Shown here in pieces: positions 35,865 through 48,521 of a stretch of 64,000 nt of DNA. How positions within the stretch are numbered: position 1 is the stretch's first letter; every line of letters begins with the position of its first letter. Made by a program: the position numbers and the translations under genes. A model generated the notes under the pieces. The model saw nothing but the letters and a program-made list of their open reading frames with translations, was not told the origin of the DNA and did no database searches. The DNA comes from Ignelater luminosus (Eukaryota; Arthropoda; Insecta; Coleoptera; Elateridae), in assembly GCA_011009095.1 (NCBI GenBank), contig VTPC01002388.1, positions 1 to 64,000 on the forward strand, in the 5' to 3' direction.

Positions 35865-38547
35865 CAGGGTGATTCTGAAATAAGGGGTATCCTCTTAAAG
35901 GTGGATAGCGGTGTGATAGTACATACATTTGCGATAAAAAATTGTAGGTAAAAATTGCATAGTTTCCGAGAAAAAGACTTTTGAAATTTAATCGCTAAGC
36001 CAAGCCGGTCCTGCTCTCATACTTTTACTTAAGTAAAAATCGATAGGGGTTGACTGACCCTTCTTGTCATTGGCAGGTAGCTATTTACATATGTAAGGGT
36101 CGGAACATGTTGTCACAATCAGTCGGTCTTTGACTTTCCTGAGAGTGACAAGGTGTGAAAAAATTTAAAGTGAGCGAGATGTTTTCCACTCCAGAGTTGG
36201 CAGACATAACTTTAATGTATGGAGAATGTCATTATAATGTAGAAGCGACAAAACGACTGTACGCCGATCGTTTTCCACAACGAAGACAGCCTTCGCGGAA
36301 TACAATACTGCAAACGATACAACGACTTCATGATACAGGTAGCACCGTCGCAACATATGAAGGCCGTGGACAAGAACGAGCACCACACTTTCTTCAAGCG
36401 CGGAAGAAGATGTATTAGATATGATTAATGAAGATCCTACAATAAGTACCCGCGGTATCGCACGCGACGTGAACGTTTGCCAAGCAACAGCGCATCGGAT
36501 ATTATTACATCCCTATCACGTACAACGGGTTCAGCATTTAAATGAAAATGACTTTGCACCGAGACGAACATTTTGTGAGTGGTTTCAACAAAAAACAATG
36601 CAGTAACAGGAATTTGTAGAGAAAGTACTGTTTACGGATGAGTGTTGTTTTACGCGAGACGGTATCTTAAATTTTCATAACGTACATTATTGGAATGACG
36701 CTAATCCTCACCTGATTAGGGAAAATAAATTTCAATGGCGGTTTTCTATTAATGTGCGGTGTGGCATTTTAGAAGACACATTGTTTGGACCATTTATTTT
36801 ACCACAGCGGTTAAACGGAGACACGTATCTGGAATTTCTATAAAACAGGTTGCCAGATATGTTGGATGATACACCTCTAGAAACTCGTAGGCATATTTAT
36901 TACATGCATGATGGAGCCCCTCCGCATACTAGCGTACGTGTGCAGGGCTATTTGAACGAAATGTTTCCCCATCGGTGGATTGGTCGCAATGGTCCCGTAC
37001 GCTGGCCTGCTCGTAGCCCTGACATAAATCCTCTGGACTACTTCTTGTGGGGTCACACGAAGTCTGTTGTATATCGCACGGAAGTCGAAAACGCGGAAGA
37101 CCTTCAACAACGCATTTTAGCAGCAGCCGCAGAAATTCGCAATACAGCTGGAATATTTACTCGTGTGCGTAACAGTTTTCACCGACGCATAGAGGCTTGT
37201 CTTCAGGTCGACGGTGGTCATTTTCAACATTTGTTGTAATATTTTGGTAAGTTGCCCGTCTTTCGAGTAATAAGGTGATAACATGAATGCGTAAACGTCG
37301 CGATACTCTGTTTAGTCTTTACAAGAAAACGAAAGATAATTGAATTATGAATTATGGGCCTTTTTCGTGCGCTTTTGAATGAGATTCGCATTTCTGACAT
37401 TAACAAAAGAAGCTATATTTTCGCGTTAAATAGGCAGCGGTCAGCGACCTTCATTTTACTATTGAAATATGTTTTTAGAAAAAGAAATTGGAAGTACCTA
37501 GTTGTGAGGGTAAAGCCAGTGCCTTTGAAAGAAGCAGGTGCCAAATATTTAATCTCCAAGAAAACGTTTTGACGAGAAACCTTTTTATAATTCTCGCTTT
37601 TTCGGATTAAGAAGTAAACATGATGGGGGGTAAAATAAAGTTGCGGTACTAGCTTAGTTGACAGACTTACTATTTACTACTTGCTCGAGATAAAAGAAGG
37701 TGATAGCTTATGTTAAAAGGAACCGCTATTTCGCCGAAAGCATGGTAAACACACCAAACCTTTCTCGCACTTTAAACGCTTATAATAGTTTTTCTGGTTT
37801 CTACAATGCCATAAATAACCTATGGACACGTTTATAACATTTACTTTTTGATCTGTAAACGGAAAAATATCAAAATTTTACTGTTAGTGACTTTTTCCTG
37901 CAAAATTCCGAAGAACCAAAAACTTCAATAAGCATTACGCTACATAAATAAAAATTGGTTGATTTTATGGAATTGAGTTAAATACAGAAGCGATAATTAG
38001 TAGTATCTTCCATAATGTTTTCTATTCAAATGACTAAATAATAATAAGGGATTAAAATGTTGCTTGCGAGACTCGAGTCTAATTGCTCGTGACATAAATT
38101 ATGCTATTATCTTTTTACTGTCTTAACACATTTCAACAACCCTGCCTGTTAAACATCTCACAATTTCTTTGATCTCCTCAACTTCAGATTTAAGAAGGGA
38201 AAGTTGAAAATGTCCAGGGGGTAGCTTATGATGGCATTTATTGTTCATTGTGCTACTACACCTGCGTTAGTTCAAAGAAAATAGGCATGTCTGGCAAATT
38301 TTCATTCTTGCACTACGATGGTTTTACAACAACCGTAATCTCCTTAACTTTCACTTTTTACTCCGAAGGCGAGAATACAAAGAACGCTTTCCTTTTTCTA
38401 ACCAGAGGCGGCTTCAGTATTTAATATTTCGGAAAATTGTGAAAATTTTCAACTTTCACGGAGCCACTTCGTTTCTTCATTTTTTGTCTTCTTTTAGCCT
38501 CACTTATCACCTATTAAAAGGATACCCTTTATTTCAGAATCACCCTG
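35865..38547 (+). mobile_element. Mariner-like element A, dead, 2.68 kb, TIR-bounded
   Basis: Both ends are inverted copies flanked by TA: the left begins CAGGGTGATTCTGAAATAAG and the right, on the other strand, CAGGGTGATTCTGAAATAAA. Similarity extends to about 36 bp with three or so mismatches (GGGTATCC, TTAA). The TA duplication is at 35863-35864 and 38548-38549. A broken transposase occupies 36155-37239. A further 1.3 kb between its stop and the right TIR carries no recognised gene, which makes the element about twice the usual mariner length. Confidence 0.88.
36155..37239 (+). pseudogene. Mariner-like transposase (DUF4817 + DDE_3), frameshift and two stops
   Basis: The probable start is ATG at 36179 (MFSTPELADIT). 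The N-terminal helix-turn-helix reads YGECHYNVEATKRLYADRFP. A 1-nt frame change near 36390 is followed by EDVLDMINEDPTISTRGIA (second HTH). An in-frame TAA sits at 36604-36606 and another at 36841-36843. Catalytic residues remain: VLFTDECCF, YYMHDGAPPHTS and ARSPDINPLDYFLWG, with 36 residues between the second and third Asp. The C-terminal QVDGGHFQHLL is the usual ending of this group. The transposase would cut and paste the element carrying the 35865/38547 TIRs, but the breaks make it inactive. It shares domain plan and spacing with the intact gene at 41000 but differs in TIR and most residues, so it is another family. Confidence 0.9.
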
Positions 38548-38549
38548 TA

Positions 38550-40257
38550 TACAACGTTTCTTACTTATTAGAACAGATGATAGTTGTAGCCAGAACTTAA
38601 GCACATTAATTCAGGAAGAGATCTTCAAAACGCAAGTACTCTAATTTTTTTACTATTACATTTATTGTTGATTTTTTGCGGGGTTGAAGAAAAGTCATGT
38701 TTAAAACAGTTCAAGATGTGTTTTATTAAATGGCTTTAAAAAAAACAGTGTTTTCAATTTTGTATTACTTTAAAGGAGTTTTTATTTATTTTTCCAACCT
38801 TGTTTTTTTCGTATTTGTGATTGGTGTCAGATATTTGACTGAGTGGACTTGGGGTTGATTTTTTACTTCGAGTATACCAAGGTGTGGTCTAGCGCGGGTT
38901 GGCTAAATACATAAAATAAATTCATTTAGGGCAAGGGAGTAGCTGTTCAATAATACTTTTGTTTTCGCTATAAAATCTAAATTTGTTTAGATTTTATTAC
39001 CAACTAAACGATCTTTTCTATACAAAAACATTCCGGTTAAGGCATATCTAGTGTTAGATTTTTAGATTATGCGATAATGTATACGCTAACGGACCTCCAA
39101 CTTGACTCAATTAATCAAACTTTGAATATCAATTACAAGGATTGTATGAATAATTTTCAAAAACTAACACTAGGCGAACATAAATCTGAGTTTTTTCTAC
39201 AATATATGTCTTTCTTGCTTATGTTTTGGCCAATTAACCTTAGATTTTATAGGGAGATCGCGAGTTGGAACCGAGCAGAATTGCAGGCACTGGAGATCCC
39301 TCTTAATGAATTGATATACTAAATAGATAGAAAAGAATAAGTAACGCATAGATAAAATTCATCGAGAGACTTGAGAAATATCTCCTTAATGCAAAACAAA
39401 GGTTATAGAGAAAACAGGCGCGATAGCACGATGATCGACAGCTTGGTGGCCAACCACCATTTCATGAAATGTCATTGGTAGATTAAGAATTTTCAAAGTT
39501 TCATTAAAATTCATGTTTTTTATTCGGTTTACTGTGCTCTGTAAACAAAAAAAATCCTAAAGTGACATCGGAGATGTTAAAAGAACATCGCTGGGAATCG
39601 TCAGCTTGCCATATAGAATTCGTTGATATTACCAAACTGTACATACCCAGAAACTATTGACATTTTGAACTGGTTGGTGATGGAAAGTAGAATTCAACTT
39701 AAAACAAGACTCGACTGATCCTGTTCAGACATCCCATATTAAAATGAAAATTTTGCCTGGTTTCACGTCCACCAAGGCAACCGTCATTGTCTCTCATCTA
39801 CTTCAGACTACTTACGAATAACCAATAAAAAGAACTCGCAGTTAATTAGGAGAAAAACGAACAATTATCGTCTTGTTAGGAGGGAGCATTCTAGGATGTC
39901 TCGCTAATTTATAAATCGCCATTCTAAAAACTTCAGTTAAATTAGCGCAGCTGTCAAAGACAGAGAACAGAACAGTGTGTCAAGAAGATAGATAGTTTCT
40001 ACGTTTAGAGGAAGTGTACAAGCTAGCCAAATTCGTCAGATAGACGCGTGCTTCACATTTTCGTATGGGACCGCACAAATACTGCCATAAAATGATTTAT
40101 GTAATATTTCATTTCTTTCTGTATTAGTACTTCTTGACATTCTTCAATATTTAGTGAAAAGTGTAGAAGTTTTCTTTTATTTATAGCCAATTTCGATTCA
40201 TTTTGTAATTAAATTTCGCCTAATTGTTAGGCAACCCTTATTGCTTTAGGAAATAAT
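38550..40257. other. AT-rich DNA, no genes seen
   Basis: A frame at 39077-39322 (81 codons) is open with no recognised domain. Nothing else seen. Confidence 0.4.
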
Positions 40258-40400
40258 TGGGTGGTTCCTTTAGCGGCCGCAAGATGGAGGCTTTCGGTTC
40301 TCTTGTCAACGATTCGTGCCGGCCCCCGGTGCAGTAGTAGTAAAGGAGTAAGTAAGAGTAGCAAAACAAGCGTGCGTAGCCATCTTGATGTAATGTAAAA
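40258..40400. promoter_or_regulatory. GC-rich patch with inverted CAAGATGG/CCATCTTG arms
   Basis: The stretch contains GCGGCCGCAAGATGGAGGC and, about 100 bp on, GCGTAGCCATCTTG. AAGATGG/CCATCTT is the Pho/YY1-type core often found near start sites. It could be a 5-prime untranslated exon or an LTR fragment. A possible splice donor (GTAAGTAAG) lies at about 40349. No protein follows. Confidence 0.25.
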
Positions 40401-40885
40401 TAATTATTTAATATTGGTTTAGTTCACTAACTTAGATGTTTAAGTTCTTCTGGTTTTGTGATATCACTACAACTTTTATTAGAGGTTAATGTTGACTTGT
40501 TGTCGGCACGTTCTTCTCACGAGAAGATTTTAGATCTAGTCTGCAAACTATATAACCTGAGACTGTTTGCTGCATAAGTACTATCGATACGAGTATTTGT
40601 GTGGTGCCAAAATAACATTTAAGTATTGCCATTCTTTTTTTTTTTTAATAACCGACGTTTATGTAATTGTTGGTTTCAGCTGACAACGAGAGGTGGCGAC
40701 ACAGTAGTTCTACGGCTGCGTCAAAATAACTATACATGAGAGCACTGCCTTACTGGCATCATAAGATTTATAATATTATTTGACTTTTTGTATTGGCCTC
40801 TTCCCAGCAATGCTTGCTGCCAGCATTCAGATATTTGCGCGCCTACTATTAAATTTTAATTTTTTCCTATTTATTTATTTATTTA

Positions 40886-42190
40886 AAGGGTTTTCCAATA
40901 AGAGGTGTTATTTTGAATAGACCGCTATTTCGGTAGATGTCACTTTTGAAGCTATCATTTTTTGACATTTGACAAGTAGAAACTACGCCATTAATAAATA
41001 TGGAACGATACACGCTTCAACAACGCATTGAAATTATTAAAATTCACTATAAAAATGGTGAAAATTTGGCAGAGACGGTTCGTAAAACTCGAACATTTTT
41101 GGGTCACCGTGAAGCACCTTGTCGGACCGCAATACAGAAATTGGTGAAAAAATTCGAGCTCTTGGGACAAGTTAGTGATGTGAAGAATAAAACCCGTGCA
41201 CGTCGCTCAAGAACAGCCGAGAATATTGCTGTTGTAGCCGAAAGTGTTAAAGAAAACCCAGGTTTGTCCATTCCTCGTCGTTCTTTGGAATTAGCCATTC
41301 CACAAACGTCATTACACCGTATTTTGCATAAAGATTTGGGTCTTAAGGCTTATAAAGTCCAGTTAACACAAGAACTCAAGCCGGCCGATCATCAACAACG
41401 TCGTGTCTTTGCTGATTGGGTCGTTGAAATGCATGAAAATGATCCAGAATTCCATCGAAAAATCATCTTGAGTGATGAGGCCCATTTCCACCTCGGTGGC
41501 TTCGTCAACAAGCAAAATTGTCGGATCTGGGGCTCAGAAAATCCAAGAGTTATTGTTGAAAAGTCTCTCTATCCTCAACGTGTGACTGTTTGGTGCGGTT
41601 TATGGTCCGGCGGAGTCATTGGACCTTACTTTTTCGAAAATGAGGCTGGAGCAACAGTTACGGTGACTGGATTGCGCTATCGAGAGATGATTAACGATTT
41701 TTTATGGCCGGAATTGGATGGTATTGATCTGGACAACGTTTACTTTCAACAAGACGGCGCTACGTGCCACACAAGCAACGAAACCATTGATCTTTTACGG
41801 AAAAAGTTTCCGGACCGTGTTATCTCTCGAAGAGGTGATCACAATTGGCCACCGAGATCTTGTGATTTAACACCTTGCGACTTCTTTCTTTGGGGCCACG
41901 TGAAAGAGAAGGTCTACGCCAACAGCCCAGCGTCGATTCAAGACCTCAAAGATGGAATTCGTGAGGCTATCGAGGACATAGGGCAGCCACTTTGCGATTT
42001 GGTTATGGAAAATTTCATGAAAAGGATATTGTCCTGTAAGCGTGGTCGTGGTGGTCATTTGCCTGATGTTATTTTCCACTATTAACGGCATACCTTCCTC
42101 TTTATAATGAAATAAACATCCGATCATTTATATTAAAAAATGGCACTTTTCTTTGAATATCAAAATAACACCTCTTATTGGAAAACCCTT
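40886..42190 (+). mobile_element. Mariner-like element B, complete, 1305 bp
   Basis: Perfect 31-bp terminal inverted repeats, beginning AAGGGTTTTCCAATAAGAGG at the left and reading identically from the right end on the other strand, are flanked by TA at 40884-40885 and 42191-42192. The element contains a single uninterrupted transposase gene and an AATAAA signal at 42111-42116. Identical TIRs and an intact gene indicate recent insertion. Confidence 0.96.
41000..42085 (+). CDS. Mariner-like transposase, intact (361 aa)
   Basis: Cut-and-paste DNA transposase acting in the nucleus on its own TIRs. Residues about 4-56 form the DUF4817-type helix-turn-helix (YTLQQRIEIIKIHYKNGENL); a second HTH lies at about 72-120 (NPGLSIPRRSLELAIPQTSL). 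The DDE_3 catalytic core follows, with D159 in IILSDEAHF, D252 in VYFQQDGATCHTS and D289 in PPRSCDLTPCDFFLWGH. Thirty-six residues separate the last two, rather than the 34 of classic mariners. The ending GRGGHLPDVIFHY fits the group. ATG at 41000 is chosen because it is the first ATG after the left TIR and begins the HTH directly; length is normal for the family. No stops or frameshifts are present, so it may be functional. The family is widespread in arthropods; the name of this particular lineage is not known to me. Confidence 0.96.
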   Translation: MERYTLQQRIEIIKIHYKNGENLAETVRKTRTFLGHREAPCRTAIQKLVKKFELLGQVSDVKNKTRARRSRTAENIAVVAESVKENPGLSIPRRSLELAIPQTSLHRILHKDLGLKAYKVQLTQELKPADHQQRRVFADWVVEMHENDPEFHRKIILSDEAHFHLGGFVNKQNCRIWGSENPRVIVEKSLYPQRVTVWCGLWSGGVIGPYFFENEAGATVTVTGLRYREMINDFLWPELDGIDLDNVYFQQDGATCHTSNETIDLLRKKFPDRVISRRGDHNWPPRSCDLTPCDFFLWGHVKEKVYANSPASIQDLKDGIREAIEDIGQPLCDLVMENFMKRILSCKRGRGGHLPDVIFHY

Positions 42191-42192
42191 TA

Positions 42193-42824
42193 TTTTATTT
42201 TTATTCAAAAACTTTTGATATTGATGTTACATATAGTTTCGTCATTAACAATTTTTTTTGCGATTAATAAGACAAATTAATATCTCTTTGTAATACTTTT
42301 AAAAGTTGAATATTATTTTTCTACTTTAGCACAAACTTGACGTCAAGAGGGCCTTACTGTTGAATATATCTTTACTCTTTATGTTTTATAAATATTGCTT
42401 GTTATTTGCGTTTATTAATATTTTTATTACACAGGAATAGTTTATTATTCCTATCATTAAGATATCAAACAGTTCACCGTAAGTTTAAGTTAATATACCC
42501 AATCTATAAGTGTTCATTTTCAAACTCTTCCAGATCGCTTAGTTTTCGTTTGTAACCCTAGATAAGGACCAATATCGGATAATGTTACCTCGACTAGATA
42601 AACTTACGTTCTTACTTCATTCAATTTTGGCCTTCCTATTTCTTGTAATGGAGTTTATCGACAAATTAGTTACCGTAGGAATGAATTATGAACATGTCAA
42701 AGATCTGATTTACTTCTACGAGGATGGATCAAATATATACGAGCCTTTTATATTAGAATTTTATTTTTCAAAATTAATTCAACACAACACAGGCTCGTGG
42801 ACTGTGAATTTGTCGTGGAAAAAG
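42193..42824. other. AT-rich DNA, no genes seen
   Basis: Short spacer between mariner element B and the RTE relic. A 92-codon frame at 42582-42860 runs into the LINE relic and has no domain of its own. Confidence 0.4.
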
Positions 42825-44010
42825 GAAGAAACTGTACGAACAGGAAGTATCAGAGAATGAAGTGGTGGAAATGAAGGGAAGAAGGGCTGAGAAAGGTATA
42901 CAAGGGTAGGATGCTACGAGAACTGAAGTTACCAGAAAATGTGCAAGAATGGTGGGATGTAAATAGCAGTATGATAAGAAGTGTTTGAAACGACATCAGA
43001 AAAGGGACCCTCAGAAGACAAGGAGGCGTGGTGGTGGAATGAAAAAGTGCAGACCGTTGTAAAACGAGAGAAGAAGGTTACGAAAATATGGTAGCCTAGA
43101 GAGACTTACACTGTACCGAAGAAAAACGCAAAAAATGACGCGGCAAGGGCAAGAGCTGGGCAGTTCACAAAGCGTATGAAGAGTTAGAAAGAAATCAGGA
43201 TGATAATCAGTTACTAAAAATAGCCAAAGCAAGAGATCAAGCGTCGAAGGATATAACTTGCACCAGACAAATAAAGAATGAATCAGGAGCAGTACTGCAG
43301 GATCAGGCGAAGATACAGATGGGCTAGAAATATTAAATAAAGAAAACTCCAGAGAAAGGAGTGAGAATGGTGATGCAAATGAAAAGACATAAGAAGCGGA
43401 TCTGATACTGGTGGAAGTTTGAAAAAGGTAGGGTGGAAAGTATCGATGTGTTATGGAATTTATTTCAGACACTATGGCAACAAGAGGTGATAGCGAAAGA
43501 GTGTACTGATACCGATAGATAAAGAAACAGGGAATGTGCAATTGTGCAGTACTGTGGGAACTATAGAGGCATAAAGCTAATGTCACATACTATGAGGGTC
43601 TGGGAAAGATCATTACAGGAAAGATTACGCAGAAGATGAAGGTGTCGGAGGAGCATTTGAGTTCATGACAAGAAAGGGAACGACGGATGCGATATTTGCG
43701 AAGGCAATTAATGTAAAAGTGCAGAGAGATGCAAGTCGAGATGCACATGGTCTTCATTGACCTTGAAAAGGCATATGATAGGGTACCCGGGCAAGAAGTT
43801 TGGATGTGTGTAAGAGAGAAGGGAGCGCCAGAGGGTAAGGAAATGTATAACAGGACGGAGACTGCTGTGAGGAGTCGGCATGATTGAGAGGTTCCCGGTA
43901 AGAGTAGGCCTGCTCCAGGGATCTGTACTCAGCCCGTACCTGCTCGACCTAACGATTGACATGTTAGTGAGAGATGCTGTTTGCTTGTTCCGAAATGCAT
44001 TCAGAGACAT
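42825..44010 (+). pseudogene. RTE-type LINE fragment, heavily decayed
   Basis: Scattered over three frames with many stops, the conserved order of an RTE/BovB-like polyprotein can be followed. The pre-RT region has KAYEELERNQDDNQLLKIAK, then DITCTRQIKNESGAVLQDQ (about 43254). The RT domain has NYRGIKLMSHTMRVWER (43559), FIDLEKAYDRVPGQEVW (43752) and VGLLQGSVLSPYLLDLTID (about 43900). The fragment ends before the YADD catalytic box and lacks the N-terminal endonuclease. It was 5-prime truncated, as is usual for LINEs, and later damaged. No 3-prime tail was found. Confidence 0.82.
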
Positions 44011-45935
44011 ATCTAGAGTAAAACTTTCAATTTCAGATTTCCCTTTTTATGATGAATCTAGAAGACTTATTACTAATTAACACAACAATTGTTGTATTGA
44101 CCAGAAGTATACTTTGAGAAAGAGTTCAGACACGACAAGAAGAGCAATAAAATAATTTGGCCGAAAACGAAATCGTTGATGGCTGAATAACAACTTTCGA
44201 AATAAAACAGTATCAAAAATTTACATTGGCTCAACGTTTTGCCTGAAGTCATAAAAACTGCTGCAGTAGTACACAAGAAGGACTTTTCTGATGCGAGTTC
44301 GTCAATAACTCTACAGCAAAATATTATTTGCCAGTCGAAGCTTGCTAAGGCATTCCAGTTTGAGAACCGATACCGTAAAGTATAGTCCACTAAAGAAAAA
44401 GTTTGAAACGTCGTCAGTATTTGTATGGTATAAGATGAAAATTACAAGTCGAAACAGTGTTTGCATTATAATAAGATATGGCAGATTTTCGGTATATTAT
44501 GGCGGGAAAATTCGAATGGTTTGTCACAGTCACAGTTACAGAAAACAAACATTTGACATTTGTTTATGGACGTGTGTATATTTCCAGATGAGTTTCCTGT
44601 AGTTTATTTTAAACTGTGCTCTCCATCTTGTGTTTATCAGCTAAGATTTAAAGGCAGTAATCAACCTTGTAAAACAGTCGAAAACCGAAAATGACCAAGG
44701 AATCAGACAGCACTATTACCTCACTCCTGCAACATTTGCTACCCCGAGAATCACTTAGAGCTGAAGCACCGTTTTGTCTTGTTAACGTAATAAAGCACAA
44801 AGATCTCAATCTGCATGAAGCAGAACCGTCGCGTCGGCGAGCTCCAATTCAAGATGAACTCTCCTAAAGCTACCTACATTCAACTCTGTTTGCAAACAAT
44901 ATTGAAAGGCGGAATAAAGCCTTATACGTGGTGGGTCGCGATACATTTCCAGCAGGAGTGAAGTATTCATTGTGGTTGTCTTTGCGCCGCGCGGTGGTGA
45001 TGAAGCTGGCGGGGGATTGGAAACTATGTAATTTAACAACGTTTCTAAAACGTAAATGCCGTCAGTGTTAGTGGAAGCGATGCAGAATTTAAAAGATATC
45101 TGAACCGACCGTTAAAATTTGTTTGTAGTAAACACAGTTTTTTCTTTGATTTCATTTAGTACTGTTTTACAGTATTTATATCGTCACGATCTTGTTATGC
45201 ACCTGTAGTCTTGAATACTATAAATCGACTGCTATTTTTCTTTTATCTATATCTGATTACGTTTTATGTAGTTAGTACGTTTTTTTGTACAGCTGTGTGG
45301 AAACTTCTACCTTTTTCTTTCTTTTTAAATTTAAACACGGAGTGAAGGCTCTTATTTTATTTTTGTTTATTAACCTTTTCAATAACATAACACCGTTATC
45401 CTATGCTATACCCGTAGCTTCGACCCTCATCTCGATTTTCTCAAACGATATTCTAGCGTGTTTTTAAAAGTGCATGCTACGGCAGCAGTTTTTAAAAGTG
45501 CTTGCTTTATAAGGTTTTTTCCTTTTTATCTTTTCACTAACGTTCTTTAGTTATTTCGTATTATGTCGTAAAATTAGTTCATTAAAGATTTCGTGATCCG
45601 CACCAACCAGCCGGTAGATTTATACCCAGATATTTGCAAAAGAATTTTTATGTTATAAATACTAAAAGTAACGTATAGTTGTTTGCTACATATAAAAGGA
45701 GAAATATGAATTGTAAATTTAATTATTGAAGTACCCGTATACGAGATGGACGGACTGCTCGTTTAGATTTATTATTAGTTTTCCCTTTTTATCTTGCCAG
45801 ACCGGGATTCCAAATAGTTTTTATTATATTTTTTCCATGTAAATTCTTTACACACCACACACAAAAATATACGCATATGAGCCCATAGAAAGAGAAAAAT
45901 CGCTTCCATTTCATTACTTTCTCAGTCAAGTTTAA
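44011..45935. other. DNA without recognised genes
   Basis: Frames on both strands (105 codons minus at 44073-44390; 86 codons plus at 44342-44602) overlap and show no domains. Nothing else seen. Confidence 0.35.
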
Positions 45936-46330
45936 ATTTGTTTTGGCTGTCTTGTGTGCGCTTTTATGGGCACCAGGAATTTTGCTTTATAACTTTGAAG
46001 CGCTCCTAAAATGATGGGGGCATTTTTGTATAACGTTTTGCTCCTCGCAACGTTGTTAGGGCACAGGCAAGCAAGGAAGCAGCAGTAGGAAGGAGCAGCA
46101 GCACAGATTGCAAATTTATTGAAGTAGACGCTGAAAGTTAAATTACTATAAAGCAAACGCCGTATTAGGGAACAAACTATTTCTGGTATTTAAACCCTCT
46201 TCCCTCGTATCTCTTGTATAACGCCATTTTGTGAATCCGAAAATTTCTGCAAGAGCCCACTGCTATCCAGTGTAATTCATAAATACTTGCCACACATACA
46301 CCCTTGCTCGCTTTCTCTTTCTAATGTTTT
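45936..46330. promoter_or_regulatory. Candidate regulatory island rich in TTTAT words
   Basis: GC-richer than its flanks. It contains CTTTTATGGGCACC, TTTGCTTTATAAC, TGTATAACG and TTCATAAATAC, spaced over 330 bp, plus a CAGCAG-rich run. TTTATG/TTTATA are the preferred cores of Caudal and posterior Hox proteins, so a homeodomain-responsive enhancer is possible. This is motif-based inference only; no conservation can be shown here. Confidence 0.22.
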
Positions 46331-48394
46331 CGGACGTTATTAGTTCGGCGTAAATATTCCAAACTATTCGAGTTCTCACTAAAGAATTTATAGGGTCGAA
46401 TATGTGATGGTGATAAATGAAAATTAGATTTTACTGAAGTGGGACTGTGTGATTTAATTGTCGCGAGTTCTGGAATTTTTTATTTTTCAATTAGTTTTAA
46501 ATCATTGTGTCATTCTTCTAGTGGCTACCTGAATTCACTTTATTCTATTTAACTAGTCGATTCACGAGAAGATGGATTTGCTTAGATTTATTTTATAATG
46601 TGGGAGTAACCTTCTTTGCAATCTATGTAGAGCGTTTTAATTTTTGAAAATACGTTACTGAGATGGCTTATTTATCGTCATTTAATGATTGAGCAATAAT
46701 AGAAGAATATTATTAAAGTAGACATAATAAACACAGAAAGTAACAAATTACAGACTCCCCCTTTCCTTTTAATGAGATATTCTTCTGCGATGATCTAAGA
46801 TTAAAGATATATTTACAGTAAAGCAACTAAGTCATCATATGTTTAAATATACGTTGTAAACAAGTTAGTTTTATTCCATTCTGGCTTGAGAAAAACTGTT
46901 CTAGCTTTCATAAGATTGTCCCTGCGTATTTATTATTCATTTCATTCAACTAGAAGACATTTAGCAAATAATTCTTAAATATCTCCTCACTGTAAGAATG
47001 TATAATGAACATGAATAAATATTTAAAACGAAATAATGAATATTCAGAGCTTTTGTACCTTTTAAAGTGATCTACAGTGGTAGTTTCAATTTAATGAATA
47101 TTCTAGTTAATTAATCATCTTTAACAATTTCATTTTCAACAAATTCATTGTTTTTCTTTCTAAACTCTTAGCAGAACACATAGCGTTCGTATTAATTCAG
47201 AACTTTGATGTGATATAAATCTGGAACGAAAACTTTTAGACATAACTTGCGATTAATCAACAATAATATTCTACTATTACCAACTGCACTAAAAACAACC
47301 AAAAAGAAAAAAAAACAAGAAAGTTCATGTTAAATTATTACCAACATTAGAGGAAATCTCTTCTCAAGAACAGACAGAAGATTATTCAGCACAATTCGGA
47401 AAGTTTAGTAAAGCCATTAGCTTGTGCACACTCGAGAGACAGTGCTGACATATCCAAGTTCTAACTGCAGACGTAATGAATTAACTGTTGGTTTGCACTT
47501 ATATAATTAATTAGTTATTATTATTATTACAATTATCGTGATGATAATAACTGTTATGTATTTGTTTTTGATTTAATTAAGCAATACATTTAGTAGTGGA
47601 TAAATATAATCAGCATACTAGCGAATTAATTGTATATTATAGACGTAAGTGTACTCTATATGTTGTTGAACACCCGTAATGAAATTCGAATCGTACATTG
47701 CAAATTAGAAAAGATCAAGCAAAAAATCAAAGCCATAATAGTTTGTTACTTAAACGCATTTTTCCTAGAAAAGTAAGTTTTGTGGATTTGTGATCTTAGC
47801 GATAGTTTTTTCGTTTGACTTGTTAATCTATATATGCTAGAATACTTGTAATGAAAATACTTAAATATGATAAACCACGAGGACAATTTCTTGCCAAACC
47901 TTAAATATCAATATGCTTTATAAAGCTCACTTTTGCAAACACTGCTAGTGGACTCTCTGTTATATTATCTACATCTGACATATCTGTAGCTAGCTAGCCG
48001 CTATCCAAGGTTATGAAACATTCGTTAACAAAGCTCGTACTATAAAAAAACCATAAAAACCAACTAATCAGAATAAAACAAATCCCCATTAAAAACATTT
48101 TGATAATCTGAGACCATTTAATAACTACAAACATACAAAAAATAGATATTTACAATAAAAAAGCTTTTCAATAATTTTAAACTATTATTATTGAACTACA
48201 TATCCAAAAAATACAATACATTACAGTAAATAATGAAATAAGCGCCTTTCTAAGCCAAACGGGTTAGTTAAGCTGCCAGCGCCAACGTAATGATTTTACA
48301 TTTTCATTATTGACAAATTTTTTTGCTAACTATTTCCTAAATATGTCAATTAATTAAAAAATTTTTGCTTAAGCGGTTACCGAGAAAATCAAAA
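46331..48394. other. AT-rich DNA, no genes seen
   Basis: Very AT-rich, with no long frames or paired repeats recognised. Confidence 0.45.
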
Positions 48395-48491
48395 TTAACC
48401 CATTTCTGGCCAAGTATAAAAGTAACAAAAAATTTGACAAATCTTGTAAGATATATTTACTAAATACATGCATATATAAACATTTACAAGA

Positions 48492-48521
48492 AATAATAAT
48501 AATAATAATAATAATAATAAT
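48492..48521. repeat. (AAT)n microsatellite inside the piggyBac element
   Basis: About ten AAT units between the transposase stop and the left end. Confidence 0.95.

Noticed and set aside
41104..42127. Minus-strand frames within the intact transposase gene
   Set aside because: Shadows of the strongly supported plus-strand coding sequence.
43011..43586. 191-codon minus-strand open frame rich in Ser, Leu and Phe
   Set aside because: It is the reverse complement of the RTE LINE relic, whose purine-rich coding strand yields a stop-poor complement; the plus-strand motifs are the real signal.
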